DNA of 64,000 nt from Aurantiacibacter atlanticus (GCF_001077815.2 NZ_CP011310.1:124001-188000), one strand, 5' to 3'; numbered from the stretch's first letter, positions 25,338 to 34,826 are shown. A program made the numbers and translations. The notes: a model not told the origin generated them from the letters alone.

Positions 25338-26285
25338 ATGACCAAGTCATCCCCACTCGAAGGAAAGCTCGTCACTCTAATTGGGGGGAGCGGGTTTATC
25401 GGATCTTACGTGGCACAGGATCTGCTCGAGCGTGGCGCCCGTGTTCGGATTGCCGCCCGTGAGCCGGAGAAGGCCTTCAAATTGAAACCGCTCGCCAATC
25501 TGGGCCAACTGCAGTTGGCCCGATGCAATGCAATGGACAGCAACAGCATCGAAGCCTGCGTTACAGGTTCTGACGCGGTGGCATATCTGATCGGCACGTT
25601 CGAAGGCGATCAACAACGCTTGCAGGCGGATAGTGCAGGGGTCGCAGCCAGGGCCGCAGCGCAGAGTGGAGCAGACAGCTTTGTCTATATTTCCGCGATA
25701 GGCGTCAGCCCCGATGCCGCGGCCGGCTATTATTCGACCAAATGCGACGGCGAACGACAGGTTTGTGAAGCTTTCCCCAAGGCGACGATCATTCGCCCAT
25801 CTGTCCTTTTTGGTGAGGAGGCCGGTCTTGTGCCGATGTTTGCCCAAATGGTGCAGATGATGCCAGTCCTGCCGGTTTTCGGTGCAGATTCCAAATTCCA
25901 GCTGGTCTGGGTGGCCGATGTTGCCGCCGCTGTCGTCAAGGCATTGGAAGAACCGGGCAAGCACGGTGGGAAGGTTTTTGAAGCTGCGGGGCCGGACGCA
26001 CTTTCGATGATGGAAATTCACGAAATGATTGCGCAAGGCCAGAATCGCAAACGCAATTTTTTTCCTATGCCCGACATGCTGGCAAGGCCTTTCGCCGCTT
26101 TCCCGCTGACACCGATCAATTCGGATCAGCTCGCCATGCTGGAAAGCGGCAGCGTTGCCAGCAAGGATGCGTTGCAACTTACGAAGCTGGGCATCACGCC
26201 AAGGCCGTTGTCACTGTTTCTCGACCGCTGGATGGTGCGTTACCGCAAGCATGGGCGGTTCGGGCAGAAGCCTGCTATTGGCTAA
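25338..26285 (+). CDS. NAD(P)-binding protein, complex I NDUFA9-like (atypical SDR)
   Basis: 315 residues from the ATG at 25338. The Rossmann motif GGSGFIG (residues 16-22) is near the N-terminus, followed by an arginine-bearing second strand (VRIAAREPEKAF). Further on are YISAIGVSP and the tail of an atypical short-chain dehydrogenase; the Tyr-x-x-x-Lys pair is kept as YYSTKCDGE. This resembles the NDUFA9 subgroup found in alphaproteobacteria, thought to help assemble complex I or bind quinone-related cofactors. It is the first chromosomal gene beyond the tRNA, read away from it. The opposite-strand frame over it is a shadow. Confidence 0.85.
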   Translation: MTKSSPLEGKLVTLIGGSGFIGSYVAQDLLERGARVRIAAREPEKAFKLKPLANLGQLQLARCNAMDSNSIEACVTGSDAVAYLIGTFEGDQQRLQADSAGVAARAAAQSGADSFVYISAIGVSPDAAAGYYSTKCDGERQVCEAFPKATIIRPSVLFGEEAGLVPMFAQMVQMMPVLPVFGADSKFQLVWVADVAAAVVKALEEPGKHGGKVFEAAGPDALSMMEIHEMIAQGQNRKRNFFPMPDMLARPFAAFPLTPINSDQLAMLESGSVASKDALQLTKLGITPRPLSLFLDRWMVRYRKHGRFGQKPAIG

Positions 26286-26416
26286 TCGGACTGCTGGCCG
26301 CAAACCGCTCGGATCTTGACCCAGCCACACAGGATATTGGGCTGTGCAGGGTGGCGCGGCAGGCTGCCCATTGCCTATAGGGCTGGCATCAATTTCCTCA
26401 ATAAGGTGATTCCTTC

Positions 26417-27070
26417 ATGAAGTTCTTTGTCGATACCGCCGAGATCGCTGACATCCGTGACCTGGCATCCACTGGCCTCCTGGACGGCGTCACTACCAAC
26501 CCGTCACTGATCGCGAAATCGGGCCGCGATTTCATGGAAGTGACCAAGGAAATCTGTGGCATTGTCGATGGCCCGGTCAGCGCAGAGGTGGTCGCGCTTG
26601 ATCACGAAACGATGATAAAAGAGGCAGAGGTCCTGCGCAAGCTGGCAGACAATGTCTGCATCAAGGTTCCGCTGACGGTTGACGGGCTGAAGACCTGCAA
26701 GGCGCTGACCGATGACGGTACGATGGTGAATGTTACCCTGTGTTTTTCCGCCAACCAGGCGCTGTTGGCAGCAAAAGCCGGTGCGACATTTGTTTCCCCC
26801 TTTGTGGGCCGGCATGACGACAATGGCACTGATGGAATGGATCTCATCCGCGACATCCGGCTGATTTATGACAATTATTACTTCGACACTGAAATCCTCG
26901 TCGCCAGCGTGCGTCACACCGTCCATGTGCTGGAATCTGCGCGGATCGGCGCAGACGTGATGACCGCACCGCCAAAGGTCATCCACGCATTGTTCAACCA
27001 CGTGCTGACCGACAAGGGCATCGAAGGCTTCCTCGCAGACTGGAAGAAAACCGGACAATCGATCATCTAG
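26417..27070 (+). CDS. fsa: Fructose-6-phosphate aldolase / transaldolase
   Basis: 217 residues, the usual length of small TalC/FSA-type enzymes. [19 protein letters not shown] and [14 protein letters not shown] are family signatures; the Schiff-base lysine is Lys83 in [24 protein letters not shown] follows as expected. It is cytoplasmic and either cleaves fructose 6-phosphate or moves dihydroxyacetone units in the pentose phosphate route; sequence alone does not decide. An AATAAGGTGATTCCTTC leader precedes the ATG. Confidence 0.92.
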   Translation: MKFFVDTAEIADIRDLASTGLLDGVTTNPSLIAKSGRDFMEVTKEICGIVDGPVSAEVVALDHETMIKEAEVLRKLADNVCIKVPLTVDGLKTCKALTDDGTMVNVTLCFSANQALLAAKAGATFVSPFVGRHDDNGTDGMDLIRDIRLIYDNYYFDTEILVASVRHTVHVLESARIGADVMTAPPKVIHALFNHVLTDKGIEGFLADWKKTGQSII

Positions 27071-27166
27071 ATCGCTTTTGCGGGCTGATTGATCCAACCG
27101 TCGGCAATTTCCGGCGGGAACAGGTGATGCTGTCCGGCCATTGTCCGTCCTGAGGGGGGAGGCGAC

Positions 27167-27343
27167 ATTCAGACCATCCTGCAGCTTTTCGTCCAGATTC
27201 TGCTCGCGCTATTTGGCGCCATAGGCACAGCCCTGGCGACAGTCGGCATAGCGGGCCTGCTGTGCGGCGGCGGCGCATTAGGCGGAGGCTGGTGCTGGCG
27301 AGTGTGGCGAAAGCGCGGCACAAACCGCCCACCCAAGGAATAG
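27167..27343 (+). CDS. Possible 58-aa membrane protein with ATT start
   Basis: An open frame IQTILQLFVQILLALF, GAIGTALATVGIAGLL, then a Gly-rich turn and a basic tail (WRVWRKRGTNRPPKE). It has two hydrophobic segments. A very strong ribosome binding site (GGGGGGAGG, four bases away) precedes an ATT codon; no ATG, GTG or TTG is available before a stop. Either a rare ATT start is used or the start codon is mutated. It lies between fsa and the convergent acyl-CoA synthetase gene. Confidence 0.35.
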   Translation: MQTILQLFVQILLALFGAIGTALATVGIAGLLCGGGALGGGWCWRVWRKRGTNRPPKE

Positions 27344-27349
27344 TTGTGC

Positions 27350-28975
27350 TTACGTATTCTGTGAATCATTCGCTGCAATCCACTGATCGCGCAGCTTGAA
27401 CTTCTGGATTTTGCCTGATCCAGTAAGCGGCCACTCGCTGACATTTTCCCAATAAACCGGGCATTTCTGCGGACTGATCTGAGCGCGGCAATGGCTGCGC
27501 AGCGCCTCTGCATCGAAAGTAGCGCCATCTTCCATGCGAACATAGGCGGCAACCACTTCGCCCAGCATATCATCCGGCACGCCGACCACCGCACATTCTG
27601 CAATGCCATCGGCTTCGAGCAGCACATTCTCGATCTCTGCCGGGAAGAGGTTTTCACCCCCGCGGATAATCATATCTTTTACGCGGCCTGTTATCTTCAC
27701 AAAACCGCGGTCATCCATTGAACCAAGATCGCCCGTGTGCAGCCAGCTCTGACCATCGACAGCCTCCGCAGTGGCTTCTGGATCGTCATTATAGCCAAGC
27801 ATGGTGGCATAGCTGCGCGCCCGGATTTCGCCGATGGTGTTGCAAGGCAAGAGTTCGTTGGTTCCAAGATCAAAAATGCCTACTTCGCAGCCCAGCGCCG
27901 GACGGCCGATGCTTGAGCTGATGTCTTCGTCCGTATCATCGGGGCGCGCGCAAGTGATGAGTGGGCTGCTTTCAGTCTGACCATAAGCTACCTGCACCTT
28001 AGCTCCCAAAGTGTCCTTTATGGAACGCGCCAGTTCGGGGGCTACCATGGCACCGCCCATTCCAAATAACTTGAGCGAGGATAGATCGCGCGGCTTCGCC
28101 TTTTGCGCCGCCACCATCGCCACTGCCATGGTCGGAACGCAGATCGTCCAGCTTACCTTCTCACGTTCGAACAGATCAAGCGCGGCATTGGGATCGAATG
28201 CCAGCAACGGACAATAGGCCGATCCCGATTGCAGAGCGCCCAACACTCCCATTGAGCATCCCATCGTGTGGAACAGGGGTGTCAGGCCGAGCGTGGCCTG
28301 GCCGCCTCCGGTTTTGCCAACCTTCATGAACAAGCGCGCATTGTTGGTGAGATTGCGATGCGACAGGACCACGCCTTTGGGAAAGCCAGTAGTGCCGCTG
28401 GTATACTGGATTTGCGCCGGATCATCGGTGTCTACTTCGGGCAGGGTGCCCGATGGATCGGTGAAGAGAGCAGCCTCATCCTGCATGTCGATGATTTCGC
28501 GCAAAGCGGGCAGGTCCTGCGCCACGCTGGCTGCCGTCGCGCCCATCGGGTTGCCGCGAAATTCATTTATGAGCAAAAGTCCTGCACTGTTCGATTGGCG
28601 CAGAACGAAGTCCAGTTCCCGCTTCTGATAGGCGGGATTGATGGTTACAAGCGTCAGCCCTGCCAACGCAGCCGCATATTCGACCAGCACCCATTCAGGC
28701 ATGTTCGGTCCCCAGACAGCAATCCTCTCACCCGGTTGAAAGCGCGCCGCCAGGCCCTTGGCCATCCGCTCTGCATCGGTAAGTAATTGCGCATAAGTCC
28801 AGCGGCGACCACTGGTGCCGTCGGGCAGCCCTTCGGCCAGGGCGTCATAATCGCCGATCGCTGCTCCCTGCGCGCGCAGCAGACCTCCGATCGTGGTGTC
28901 GAGCACCTCTTCATCAGCGTAATAGTCACACAAGGCCATATCGAGCCTGTGCCCCGACCCACCATTATCAGCCAT
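27350..28975 (-). CDS. AMP-binding acyl-CoA synthetase / ligase (ANL superfamily)
   Basis: 541 residues from the ATG at 28975, preceded by GGAGAGAGAA. The adenylation motif YTSGTTGFPKGVVLSH is clear, as are GYGQTE-like AYGQTESSPLIT, the hinge SMDDRGFVKITGRVKDMIIRG and the C-terminal lysine in GSGKIQKFKLRD. It should activate a carboxylic acid to the CoA thioester, probably a medium or long fatty acid; the substrate cannot be told from sequence. Single gene with no obvious operon partner. Confidence 0.88.
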   Translation of the reverse strand: MADNGGSGHRLDMALCDYYADEEVLDTTIGGLLRAQGAAIGDYDALAEGLPDGTSGRRWTYAQLLTDAERMAKGLAARFQPGERIAVWGPNMPEWVLVEYAAALAGLTLVTINPAYQKRELDFVLRQSNSAGLLLINEFRGNPMGATAASVAQDLPALREIIDMQDEAALFTDPSGTLPEVDTDDPAQIQYTSGTTGFPKGVVLSHRNLTNNARLFMKVGKTGGGQATLGLTPLFHTMGCSMGVLGALQSGSAYCPLLAFDPNAALDLFEREKVSWTICVPTMAVAMVAAQKAKPRDLSSLKLFGMGGAMVAPELARSIKDTLGAKVQVAYGQTESSPLITCARPDDTDEDISSSIGRPALGCEVGIFDLGTNELLPCNTIGEIRARSYATMLGYNDDPEATAEAVDGQSWLHTGDLGSMDDRGFVKITGRVKDMIIRGGENLFPAEIENVLLEADGIAECAVVGVPDDMLGEVVAAYVRMEDGATFDAEALRSHCRAQISPQKCPVYWENVSEWPLTGSGKIQKFKLRDQWIAANDSQNT

Positions 28976-29110
28976 TTCTCTCTCCATTCCAGGCAGGCGT
29001 GCTGAAAGCCCCGCCCCGATTGGTCAAGTACTAAAACGGGATCGCCTTTATGGCCAAGGGAATGCGAACTCTGCATGCGACAGCAGGCCTGTTGCAATTG
29101 CGCCGGCCGC

Positions 29111-29144
29111 AAAAAAGGCCCCGCCGGCGGATGGACGGCGAGGC
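29111..29144 (-). terminator. Intrinsic terminator after the DUF4168 gene
   Basis: On the minus strand GCCTCGCCG and CGGCGGGGC pair with one mismatch around an 8-base loop and are followed by TTTTTT (A run at 29111-29116 on the plus strand), about 45 bp beyond the stop at 29187. Confidence 0.7.
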
Positions 29145-29186
29145 TCAGTAATGCGGCCCTAGGGCTTTATTTTGAATTGGCTCCGG

Positions 29187-29648
29187 TCAGCTGCTGGGCT
29201 CCTGACTGTTTGCCTGAACGGCCAGCTGGATGCGCTGGGCAAGTTCGGCATCATCCCGTGCCGCCATGCCGATGGCCGAATAGGTCTCGGCATCAATCCC
29301 GGCTTCAGACACTATTGCCTCTGCGCGCGCCTGCTTGTCGGCATCTTCAAGGCTGGTGTCCGCATGCAATTCGCGCATCTGCATTGCCGCAGAGGCAAAA
29401 GCCATGACCTGCCCATCAGTAAATGCAGACGCTTCTGCCGAAGGGCTTTCTGCGGAAGGGCTTTGTGTCGATGGTGTCTGCGTAGGCCCTTCTGCCTGCG
29501 ATGGCGGAATATCTTCCACCTGGATCGCTTCGGGCGCCTGCGCGGAGCCGGCCTGTTCGGTGCCGGGAGCGGGAATATCCTGTGCAAAGCCGCTGGTCGC
29601 CAGCAGTAGCGCGCCGGTTCCGGCAAGAAATGTAACAGTCTTCTTCAT
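29187..29648 (-). CDS. Secreted DUF4168-domain protein
   Basis: 153 residues from MKKTVTFLAGTGALLLATSG; GGAGATACTG precedes the ATG at 29648. The signal peptide is cut after GFA, followed by a long Pro/Ser/Gln-rich linker with repeated SPSAE/TQSPS units (residues ~25-70). The C-terminal DUF4168 part is VMAFASAAMQMRELH, QARAEAIVSEAGIDAETYSAI and DAELAQRIQ. These are periplasmic or secreted proteins of unknown function. It has its own terminator downstream. Confidence 0.8.
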   Translation of the reverse strand: MKKTVTFLAGTGALLLATSGFAQDIPAPGTEQAGSAQAPEAIQVEDIPPSQAEGPTQTPSTQSPSAESPSAEASAFTDGQVMAFASAAMQMRELHADTSLEDADKQARAEAIVSEAGIDAETYSAIGMAARDDAELAQRIQLAVQANSQEPSS

Positions 29649-30049
29649 CAGTATCTCCAAGGGTGTCATCATGCCCCCGAGACAAATGGTGTGCCGCACA
29701 TGAGATTGTCGCAATCTGCAATGTGTCAGAACGCTTTATGAAACAGATGGGTGGAGGAATATGTGCACCACGCGCGATGAAATGCGGTGTCTGACTGCGA
29801 TGACAAATCAATGCGATGACGTCGCAGGATCGCCCTGCCGACGAAGGATGTCGCCCTATCGCCTCACGCGGAATTGCGTCGACTCGAAAGGCAGCGATTT
29901 TCTACAATGACGCGAAAAGTTCTCTCCGGGAAGCACTGCCCGCCCACGCATCCGCCAACTTTCCATGGTCCACACCGATCACCGCCTTGTCGCAGAAACT
30001 GACAGTAACCTATGATCCGCTATCAAGGTCACCGCGCCGATAGCGGCAT
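29649..30049. other. 401-bp intergenic region without a convincing gene
   Basis: Contains the promoter side of the DUF4168 gene. A 49-residue cysteine-containing frame (29761-29910, plus) has GGAGG very close to its ATG but no recognisable features. No RNA gene or repeat is seen. Confidence 0.4.
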
Positions 30050-30202
30050 TTATCGCTGCTCATCAGGCGTGGCCAGCGACAGGACGATGGTGGGGCGATT
30101 CATCCCAACAGCCCCGCGCGCATCTAGAATGCGCTTCCAATGCGCCCAATCCGCCACCGTCCCGCCAATGGCGGCCTCGTTCGGCAAAACAGCGCCGGCC
30201 AA
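30050..30202 (-). CDS. Possible small protein or gene remnant after the dienelactone hydrolase gene
   Basis: A 50-codon frame with protein-like composition (TVADWAHWKRILDARGAVG, NRPTIVLSLATPDEQR) starts at a TTG five bases after the stop of the hydrolase gene. No ribosome binding site is seen, so it would need re-initiation. It could also be the remaining tail of a lost gene. I cannot name a family. Confidence 0.3.
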   Translation of the reverse strand: MAGAVLPNEAAIGGTVADWAHWKRILDARGAVGMNRPTIVLSLATPDEQR

Positions 30203-30206
30203 TGAA

Positions 30207-31082
30207 CTACAGGCGTGAATAGAGAGTCAGCATATTGGCCCAGGCTCGCTCTGCCTCTGCCTCGTCATAAACCGGGCTGTCGAGCACGGTCCAGCCGTGG
30301 TCGCCGCCATACACTTCTACCGTGATATCGGCCTGTGCAGCCGCACCAGCAGCGGAAAGCGCGGTTTTCGCGCCTGGCTCCTGCGCATCGTCATTGCGCG
30401 CAATCGCTATCAGCGCAGCACCGTCAGCCGCCATGTCATCAAGCAGGTTTACAGGGGCAAGATCGCCTTCTCCGACAAGGCCGCCGCCGTGAAAGCTGGC
30501 AGCAGCCTTGACGCGCGTTGGTACTGCGGCAGCAGCAAGGATGGTCCAGCTGCCGGTCATGCAATACCCCTGGTTACCAATGCCGCGCGCGCTGTCCACG
30601 GCGTCTTGCGCATCGAGCCAGCTGACCACGTCGCGCGCGGTTGCCATGATCGCTGCGGGCGTATTCGCATCGCGCCACGGGGCTACTCTGTCGAATCCAC
30701 CGCCATTGCGAAACGCATCAAAATCGGCAAATTGCTGTCCTGCTACCGAACGGTAATACGGATTGGCGACAAATACCGCGTAACCGCTTTGCGCAAGCCT
30801 CCGCCCCATTTGCAGTTTGGCCGGGCGCAGACCAGCGATGTCGGGCCACAGGATGACGCCGGGATTGCTCTCACCTGCTCGATAGATGAACACGCCGTCC
30901 ATTGTGCCACCATCGGCGGCGAAGGTTACCGCAGTTTCTACCAAGGCACCAGCCGCTGCGCCACTGCCTGTATCCATCGGCGTGCATGCGGCGACTGCTC
31001 CTGCTGCACCGCCAAGCCCAAGCTTGCTGAACTGGCGGCGGTTAACACGGCCCATTGCCGCAAGTTGATCCTGATCACACAT
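30207..31082 (-). CDS. Exported dienelactone hydrolase family protein
   Basis: 291 residues; GAAGGAAGATGCC precedes the ATG. Residues 15-20 (RRQFSK) form a twin-arginine motif followed by a Gly/Ala-rich hydrophobic stretch ending in VAAC (Cys33), so export by the Tat route and lipid attachment are likely. The alpha/beta-hydrolase core has the nucleophile Cys174 in GYCMTGSW, an acidic residue at 231-232 and His262 in GGDHGWTV, the Cys-Asp-His triad of dienelactone hydrolases. The substrate is unknown. Probably in the periplasm or the outer face of the inner membrane. Confidence 0.85.
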   Translation of the reverse strand: MCDQDQLAAMGRVNRRQFSKLGLGGAAGAVAACTPMDTGSGAAAGALVETAVTFAADGGTMDGVFIYRAGESNPGVILWPDIAGLRPAKLQMGRRLAQSGYAVFVANPYYRSVAGQQFADFDAFRNGGGFDRVAPWRDANTPAAIMATARDVVSWLDAQDAVDSARGIGNQGYCMTGSWTILAAAAVPTRVKAAASFHGGGLVGEGDLAPVNLLDDMAADGAALIAIARNDDAQEPGAKTALSAAGAAAQADITVEVYGGDHGWTVLDSPVYDEAEAERAWANMLTLYSRL

Positions 31083-31492
31083 GGCATCTTCCTTCTTCGA
31101 GATTTAGTCGGAGGATAGCAGCCTTCACTGGAGCAATACAAACCGGCAACTCGTGATCAGCCATTATGCGAGCGGGCCGATTCTCCGAGTCGCGGGCCAT
31201 TTTTGAAACGAAAATACTCATTGTCTCATTTTGCGGAATGATGATGAATGTGCGCCTATCCGATTCATTCGTCTTGCCATCATAAGAGATGTCGAATGGG
31301 TGTCTTTATTACTTAGGTCCCACGACGACATATTTTTGCCTCTTCACCAATGTATCGATCCAAATGTCCAAGATGTTCCGCAGGCATCGAAGACGTGATC
31401 GACCTTGGATCGAGCACGCCGTACAATTCCGGGACGCCTTTGGCGCGTTAATTCTGTGGCCGATCATCTTTTTCGCTAGAAAGGATGATCCG
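31083..31492. other. 410-bp divergent intergenic region
   Basis: Lies between the hydrolase gene and the TonB-like gene, and must hold both promoters. The frame of the TonB-like gene stays open back to 31289, but that part shows no protein-like signal. No repeat or RNA is recognised. Confidence 0.4.
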
Positions 31493-32017
31493 ATGAATAA
31501 TATTATCAGAGCAACAATTGCTCTACCCTTTGCAGGGTTAATTCCCTCTGCCCCGCTTCAGGCGCACGACCGTTCGGCGGAAATGCAGGATATTCTGGTT
31601 CTGCCGATCTCCGAACAGGCGGTATTTGCCGCGCGCGTCGCAGGTGCGCTGGATGAGGAGCTGCAAGGCAAACGCTTCAACTCGCGGATGACGCGCTCGG
31701 GCATTGTGAAGGTTCGCTTCGTTACAAATGGTGCGGGGGTTGCAGACAATATTTCGCTATATGATGGCTCCGGCATCAACCAGCTTGATCGTGCCGCATT
31801 GCGGGCGATCCGGAGGATGAGCGATCTTGCCCCCTCACCCTTTGCCGATGGCCATGGGCAGCTTATGCAGGCGAACATAATCTTTGCCGGTAGAGAACAT
31901 GAGGCAGAGCGTCTGGCACGTCGTCTAAACCGCGAAGAAGCCACCCGCATCGCATCGCGCCGTTCAACAGAGCAAGCCGTGCTTGCCTTGACCATCGCCG
32001 CTTCACCGCACTCCTGA
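31493..32017 (+). CDS. Secreted protein with TonB C-terminal-like domain
   Basis: 174 residues from MNNIIRATIALPFAGLIPSA, with AAGGATGATCCG before the ATG. The signal peptide ends near PLQA. The domain GIVKVRFVTNGAGVADNISL, GINQLDRAALRAIRRM and LMQANIIFAG matches the TonB C-terminal fold (strand, helix, strand). There is no Pro-rich spacer or clear membrane anchor beyond the signal, so it is not a standard energy transducer. More likely it is a periplasmic protein of the same fold; its partner is unknown. Confidence 0.75.
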   Translation: MNNIIRATIALPFAGLIPSAPLQAHDRSAEMQDILVLPISEQAVFAARVAGALDEELQGKRFNSRMTRSGIVKVRFVTNGAGVADNISLYDGSGINQLDRAALRAIRRMSDLAPSPFADGHGQLMQANIIFAGREHEAERLARRLNREEATRIASRRSTEQAVLALTIAASPHS

Positions 32018-32136
32018 ACAGGGTGTAACGACCTGGCGTCCTGTCATTGCCGATTGCCGTGCTGCGGGCGGTGAACAGCGGCGACGGGGCACTGGTGCCT
32101 GTCCTTGTCCGACACGAACCGGGGTTTCCCGCATCA

Positions 32137-32301
32137 TCAATGATGCGAATCTGCGCCGCTTCGCGAACGATGATAGCTGCCCTTTCCGCGCCGGATCTCT
32201 CGTTCGCGCCTGCGACGCCGGCGGGTCGCAATCAGCAGCGAAATTGCGCCGATAACAATTATTGCAATGAGGAAATACGCTATGATTTCGCGAGTAGCCA
32301 T
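32137..32301 (-). CDS. Small membrane protein with Arg-rich tail, 54 aa
   Basis: MATREIIAYFLIAIIVIGAI gives one membrane helix, followed by LLIATRRRRRREREIRRGKG, a strongly basic cytoplasmic tail. The ribosome binding site is weak. An overlapping frame with similar extent (32003-32341) is less convincing because it lacks the helix-then-basic pattern. Small proteins of this type are common and unstudied. Confidence 0.5.
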   Translation of the reverse strand: MATREIIAYFLIAIIVIGAISLLIATRRRRRREREIRRGKGSYHRSRSGADSHH

Positions 32302-32429
32302 GTTGTTTTCGCCCGAATCTTCCCATGTTGCATTGCAGCATGTTAACATAGGATCGGGTGCGTCAAAGCGAAAATTTTACAAGGCTTATTGAGCCCTAAG
32401 CGGCTCTGACTGCGTTGGGCCTCGCGCTT

Positions 32430-33440
32430 TCAACGCCGCAGGAGTGCATCTTCGCTTTCCGCCATCAGCTTTGCAATGATGTCGGCAGCCGGTTCTTCTT
32501 CTTTCAGCATGCCTACGCTTTGCCCCGCCATCAGGCTTCCGTTCTCAATGTCACCATCGATTACAGCCTTGCGCAAGGCACCTGCCCAATAGCGCTCAAT
32601 CTGCAATTGCGCTTCGCCCATATCGACCTTGCCCTGGTCGAGCAGGACGCCGACTTCGCGCTGCTTGACTGTGAATTCCTCTGTGCCCTTGTTCTTCAGC
32701 GCGCGCACCGGGATGACCGGAAGCCGCGCATCGAGCTGGACGCTTGCCACCGCATCGCGGGCATTGGCGCGAAAAAAGGCACGCTTGAAATCGGCGTGGG
32801 CTATACTTTCGCTGGCGCAGGCGAAACGCGTGCCCAATTGCACGCCGGACGCGCCCATTTCCAGATAGCCGGCGATCGCCTCGCCGCGGCCAATTCCGCC
32901 GGCCACGAAGACAACATGATCTCCTGCCAGTGCAGGCAGGAATTCCTGCGCCAATACGCTAGTGGAAACGGGGCCAATATGCCCCCCCGCCTCGCTGCCT
33001 TCAATCACCAGCGCATCCGCGCCCGATCGCAACAGCTTTTTCGCCAGCGCTAGCGTAGGTGCAAAAACGATAACCTTGGCGCCGAAGACCTTGATCGCCT
33101 CAACACTGCCCTTGGGCGGGATACCGCCCGCCAGCACCACGTGACTGACGTCATGCCTGCCGCATATAGCGATAAGATCGGTCAGGTCCGGATGCATGGT
33201 GATAAGGTTCACGCCAAACGGCTTGTCTGTCAGCGCCCGCGTCGCAGTGATTTCAGCGTCGAGCAAATCGGGCGTCATCGCCCCGCAGGCAATAACACCG
33301 AAGCCGCCGCCATTACTGATGGCGGACACGAGGCTGCGTTCGGACACCCAGCTCATCGCGCCGCACATGATTGCATGTTCGGTGCCGAGGAAATCGCGAC
33401 CGCGCGCCATCAGCGCATGGGTTTTGGCAAGATCAGTCAT
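32430..33440 (-). CDS. Nitronate monooxygenase family flavoenzyme (2-nitropropane dioxygenase-like)
   Basis: 336 residues from MTDLAKTHALMARGRDFLG. A TIM-barrel FMN enzyme: IMCGAMSWVSERSLVSAISN, GFGVIACGA, VVLAGGIPPK, VIEGSEAGGHIGP and FVAGGIGRGEAIAGYLEMGA, with the phosphate-binding GGIG loop and the His of EAGGHIG. It oxidises alkyl nitronates or acts as an enoyl reductase-like FMN protein; the class is broad. It precedes lysC in direction upstream with about 50 bp between. Confidence 0.85.
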   Translation of the reverse strand: MTDLAKTHALMARGRDFLGTEHAIMCGAMSWVSERSLVSAISNGGGFGVIACGAMTPDLLDAEITATRALTDKPFGVNLITMHPDLTDLIAICGRHDVSHVVLAGGIPPKGSVEAIKVFGAKVIVFAPTLALAKKLLRSGADALVIEGSEAGGHIGPVSTSVLAQEFLPALAGDHVVFVAGGIGRGEAIAGYLEMGASGVQLGTRFACASESIAHADFKRAFFRANARDAVASVQLDARLPVIPVRALKNKGTEEFTVKQREVGVLLDQGKVDMGEAQLQIERYWAGALRKAVIDGDIENGSLMAGQSVGMLKEEEPAADIIAKLMAESEDALLRR

Positions 33441-33492
33441 GGCCAAACCCCTTAAGCAGAGCCTTGGTCCGCGACAAGCGCCTTACATATAA

Positions 33493-34773
33493 TCAGGCTG
33501 CCTCGTCCTCTGCATCCAGGCCATAGGCAGTATGCAGCACACGCACGGCCAATTCCGTCTCGTCTTCGTCGATCAGCACGCTGACCTTGATTTCCGATGT
33601 GGAAATGGCTTGCACATTGATCCCGCGATCGGCCAGCGCCTTGAACATGGTCGCAGCAACGCCTGTATGGCTTTTCATGCCCATGCCTACGACCGATATC
33701 TTGGCAACCTTGCTATCGGTGATGACGCGATTGTAGCCCAGCGCATCTCGGCGATCATCCAGTAGCGCCTGTGCCCGCGCCAGTTCAGCCTGCGGCACGG
33801 TGAAGGTCACGTCAGTCTCCCCCTTTTCGCGGCCAACGTTCTGGATAATCATATCGACATTGATGCCCGCTTCGCCCAGCGGCGTGAAGATATCGGCGAC
33901 TGCGCCCGGCTTGTCCGGAACACGGGTCAGCACGACGCGCGCCTCGTTCTTGTCATGCGCGATTCCGGTAACCGATTGGCGTTCCATTGTGCCTTCCTCC
34001 AGTAATTGGGCCATCTCGCTTTCCGAGACGATCATCGTGCCGGGCAGACTGTCTGCGGACGGGGAGCCATCTTCCACAAAGGAGGACAACACCTGCAACC
34101 GGACATTGTGTTTCATCGCCATGCTGACAGAGCGGGTCTGCAAGACCTTCGCGCCGACAGAGGCCAGCTCCAGCATCTCTTCATAAGCGATATATTTGAT
34201 TTTGCGCGCGCGCGCCACGATGCGCGGATCGGTGGTGTAGACGCCGTCGACATCGGTATAGATATCGCAGCGATCCGCGCCAATGGCAGCCGCCATCGCC
34301 ACTGCCGACGTATCCGATCCGCCGCGGCCCATGGTGGTGATGCGCTGCGTTTCGGAAACGCCCTGAAAGCCTGGAATGACCGCGATTTCGCCCGCTTCCA
34401 TCGAAGCGATCAATCGCTCTCCCTCAATATCCTCCACGCGGGCGTTTGCATGGTTGGCAAAAGTCCTCACCGGCAATTGCCAGCCCAGCCAGCTGCGCGC
34501 CTTGCAGCCCATCGCCTGCAGGGTGAGCGCGAGCAGACCGCTTGTCACCTGTTCACCACTGGATACGACCACGTCATATTCGGCCGGATCATACAGCGGG
34601 TTGGCTTCACGGCAGAAATTGACCAGCCGGTCAGTCTCGCCAGCCATGGCCGACACTACGACGGCGACCTGGTTGCCCTGCGCCGCCTGCGCGCGCACAA
34701 TGTTGGCGACGCGGCGAATTCGCTCGGTCCCGGCAACAGATGTGCCGCCGAATTTCATCACGATGCGTGCCAC
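33493..34773 (-). CDS. lysC: Aspartate kinase
   Basis: 426 residues. The kinase domain has MKFGGTSVAGTERIRR at the start, VVSSGEQVTSGLLAL and TMGRGGSDTSAVAMAAA with the aspartate-binding FGGT/GRGGSD loops. Two C-terminal ACT domains follow (KPGAVADIFTPLGEAGINVDMI and SVVGMGMKSHTGVAATMFKALA), as in monofunctional kinases subject to feedback by lysine or threonine. It makes aspartyl phosphate for lysine, threonine and methionine. Divergent from ubiG with 53 bp between the starts. Confidence 0.95.
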   Translation of the reverse strand: MARIVMKFGGTSVAGTERIRRVANIVRAQAAQGNQVAVVVSAMAGETDRLVNFCREANPLYDPAEYDVVVSSGEQVTSGLLALTLQAMGCKARSWLGWQLPVRTFANHANARVEDIEGERLIASMEAGEIAVIPGFQGVSETQRITTMGRGGSDTSAVAMAAAIGADRCDIYTDVDGVYTTDPRIVARARKIKYIAYEEMLELASVGAKVLQTRSVSMAMKHNVRLQVLSSFVEDGSPSADSLPGTMIVSESEMAQLLEEGTMERQSVTGIAHDKNEARVVLTRVPDKPGAVADIFTPLGEAGINVDMIIQNVGREKGETDVTFTVPQAELARAQALLDDRRDALGYNRVITDSKVAKISVVGMGMKSHTGVAATMFKALADRGINVQAISTSEIKVSVLIDEDETELAVRVLHTAYGLDAEDEAA

Positions 34774-34826
34774 GATTTCCCCTCAAGCAACTGGCTGTAT
34801 TACTCGCGCGCTGTTAGGGATAGAGA

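Noticed and set aside
25377..26177. Minus-strand 266-codon frame opposite the NDUFA9-like gene
   Set aside because: Shadow frame; the plus strand has a Rossmann motif and full-length match to the family.
29761..29910. 49-residue Cys-containing frame with GGAGG before ATG
   Set aside because: The SD is only three bases from the ATG and the sequence shows no pattern; kept as a note only.
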